A stretch of 21,157 bases of DNA from a virus. Below are positions 20,995-21,157 of this stretch, in pieces. The notes beneath the pieces are model-generated. The model was not told the origin of the DNA. It saw only the letters and a program-made list of their open reading frames with translations, and did not search any database. The DNA lies in the IMG/VR virus record IMGVR_UViG_3300037486_000090, positions 1-21,157 of that record; one strand, given 5' to 3'. Position numbers and translations under genes: made by a program. Positions within the stretch are counted from its first letter, which is position 1. Every line of letters starts with the position of its first letter.

Positions 20995-21014
20995 GTGGGA
21001 GTATTACCTCCCAC
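20995..21014 (-). other. Hairpin between the first gene and the tRNA-like RNA
   Basis: GTGGGAG and CTCCCAC form a perfect 7-bp stem with a 6-base loop, ending 4 bases before the tRNA-like element. It lies after the stop of the partial gene. There is no T-run, so it may be a processing or stabilising hairpin that separates the mRNA from the RNA element. Confidence 0.4.
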
Positions 21015-21033
21015 CGAAATAGACTATCGATTG

Positions 21034-21157
21034 TTAATCAGGCTCTCCAACGGGAATATCGTCCTCTACGATTTCCTCCGCAGATTGCTCTCCATATCGC
21101 TCATCTAATCCTTTTTCGTACAACCCCATAACCTTTTTGAGCCGTACGTTATTTTTC
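21034..21157 (-). CDS. C-terminal end of an unknown protein (5' end outside window)
   Basis: The frame is open from the window edge to the TAA at 21034, giving at least 41 residues. The visible part is basic at first (RLKKVMGLYEKG) and strongly acidic at the end (EEIVEDDIPVGEPD). No fold or family is recognisable from this piece. It is followed by a hairpin and the tRNA-like RNA. Confidence 0.5.
   Translation of the reverse strand, partial: KNNVRLKKVMGLYEKGLDERYGEQSAEEIVEDDIPVGEPD

Noticed and set aside
1-21157. CRISPR array, insertion sequence or integrase
   Set aside because: No regularly spaced repeats, transposase motifs or Arg-Tyr recombinase motifs were seen on either strand.

Overview
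This window looks like part of a tailed double-stranded DNA phage (Caudoviricetes), or a provirus of one. Every gene I support lies on the minus strand, so transcription runs from high to low coordinates. Most neighbouring genes overlap by ATGA or TAATG or are only a few bases apart, which points to long polycistronic transcripts. Many starts carry a bacterial Shine-Dalgarno (SD) sequence (AGGAGG or AAGGAG) and the standard code fits, so a bacterial host is most likely. The host cannot be named. No integrase or lysogeny repressor is visible.

Layout in transcription order. (1) 21157-19934: the end of an unknown acidic protein, a tRNA-like RNA with an abnormally long anticodon arm, a zinc-ribbon protein behind a promoter that would give a nearly leaderless mRNA, a MerR-like helix-turn-helix protein and a 25-residue membrane peptide. 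(2) 19949-14919: a DNA-processing block with an HNH endonuclease, a C5-cytosine DNA methyltransferase, two tandem ParB-fold paralogues, a spore photoproduct lyase-like radical SAM enzyme and a glycosyltransferase resembling those found beside TET/JBP enzymes in phages. I read this as a candidate DNA base hypermodification cassette. No TET-type oxygenase is visible in the window. (3) 14906-11586: three small proteins, then a two-domain GT2-like glycosyltransferase, a small SAM methyltransferase and another glycosyltransferase. (4) 11589-10361: a run of tiny genes, several of them below 60 codons, including two zinc ribbons and one membrane peptide. (5) 10360-2506: a structured leader, terminase small and large subunits, three small proteins, a P22-type portal, an acidic protein, a probable scaffold, an HK97-fold major capsid protein and a Dps-like helical protein. 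(6) 2504-1: a basic Gly-rich protein, another glycosyltransferase, a Cys/Trp-rich small protein, a rho-independent terminator, a small beta-rich protein and the start of a long repeat-rich fibre or adhesin that runs off the window.

How it may work together: the packaging and head genes build the particle. The methyltransferase, radical SAM, ParB and glycosyltransferase genes could decorate genomic DNA so that it escapes host restriction. The other glycosyltransferases and the small methyltransferase could make or attach a glycan to DNA or to a virion protein. Promoter-like TTGACA sites with 17-bp spacers sit in three of the few noncoding gaps (8034, 4801, 1228). Two of them share the 11-mer AGACTTGACAA.

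No gene-free stretch exceeds 300 bases. The longest gaps (20820-21033, 4704-4887, 10236-10360) hold the RNA, promoter and hairpin elements listed.
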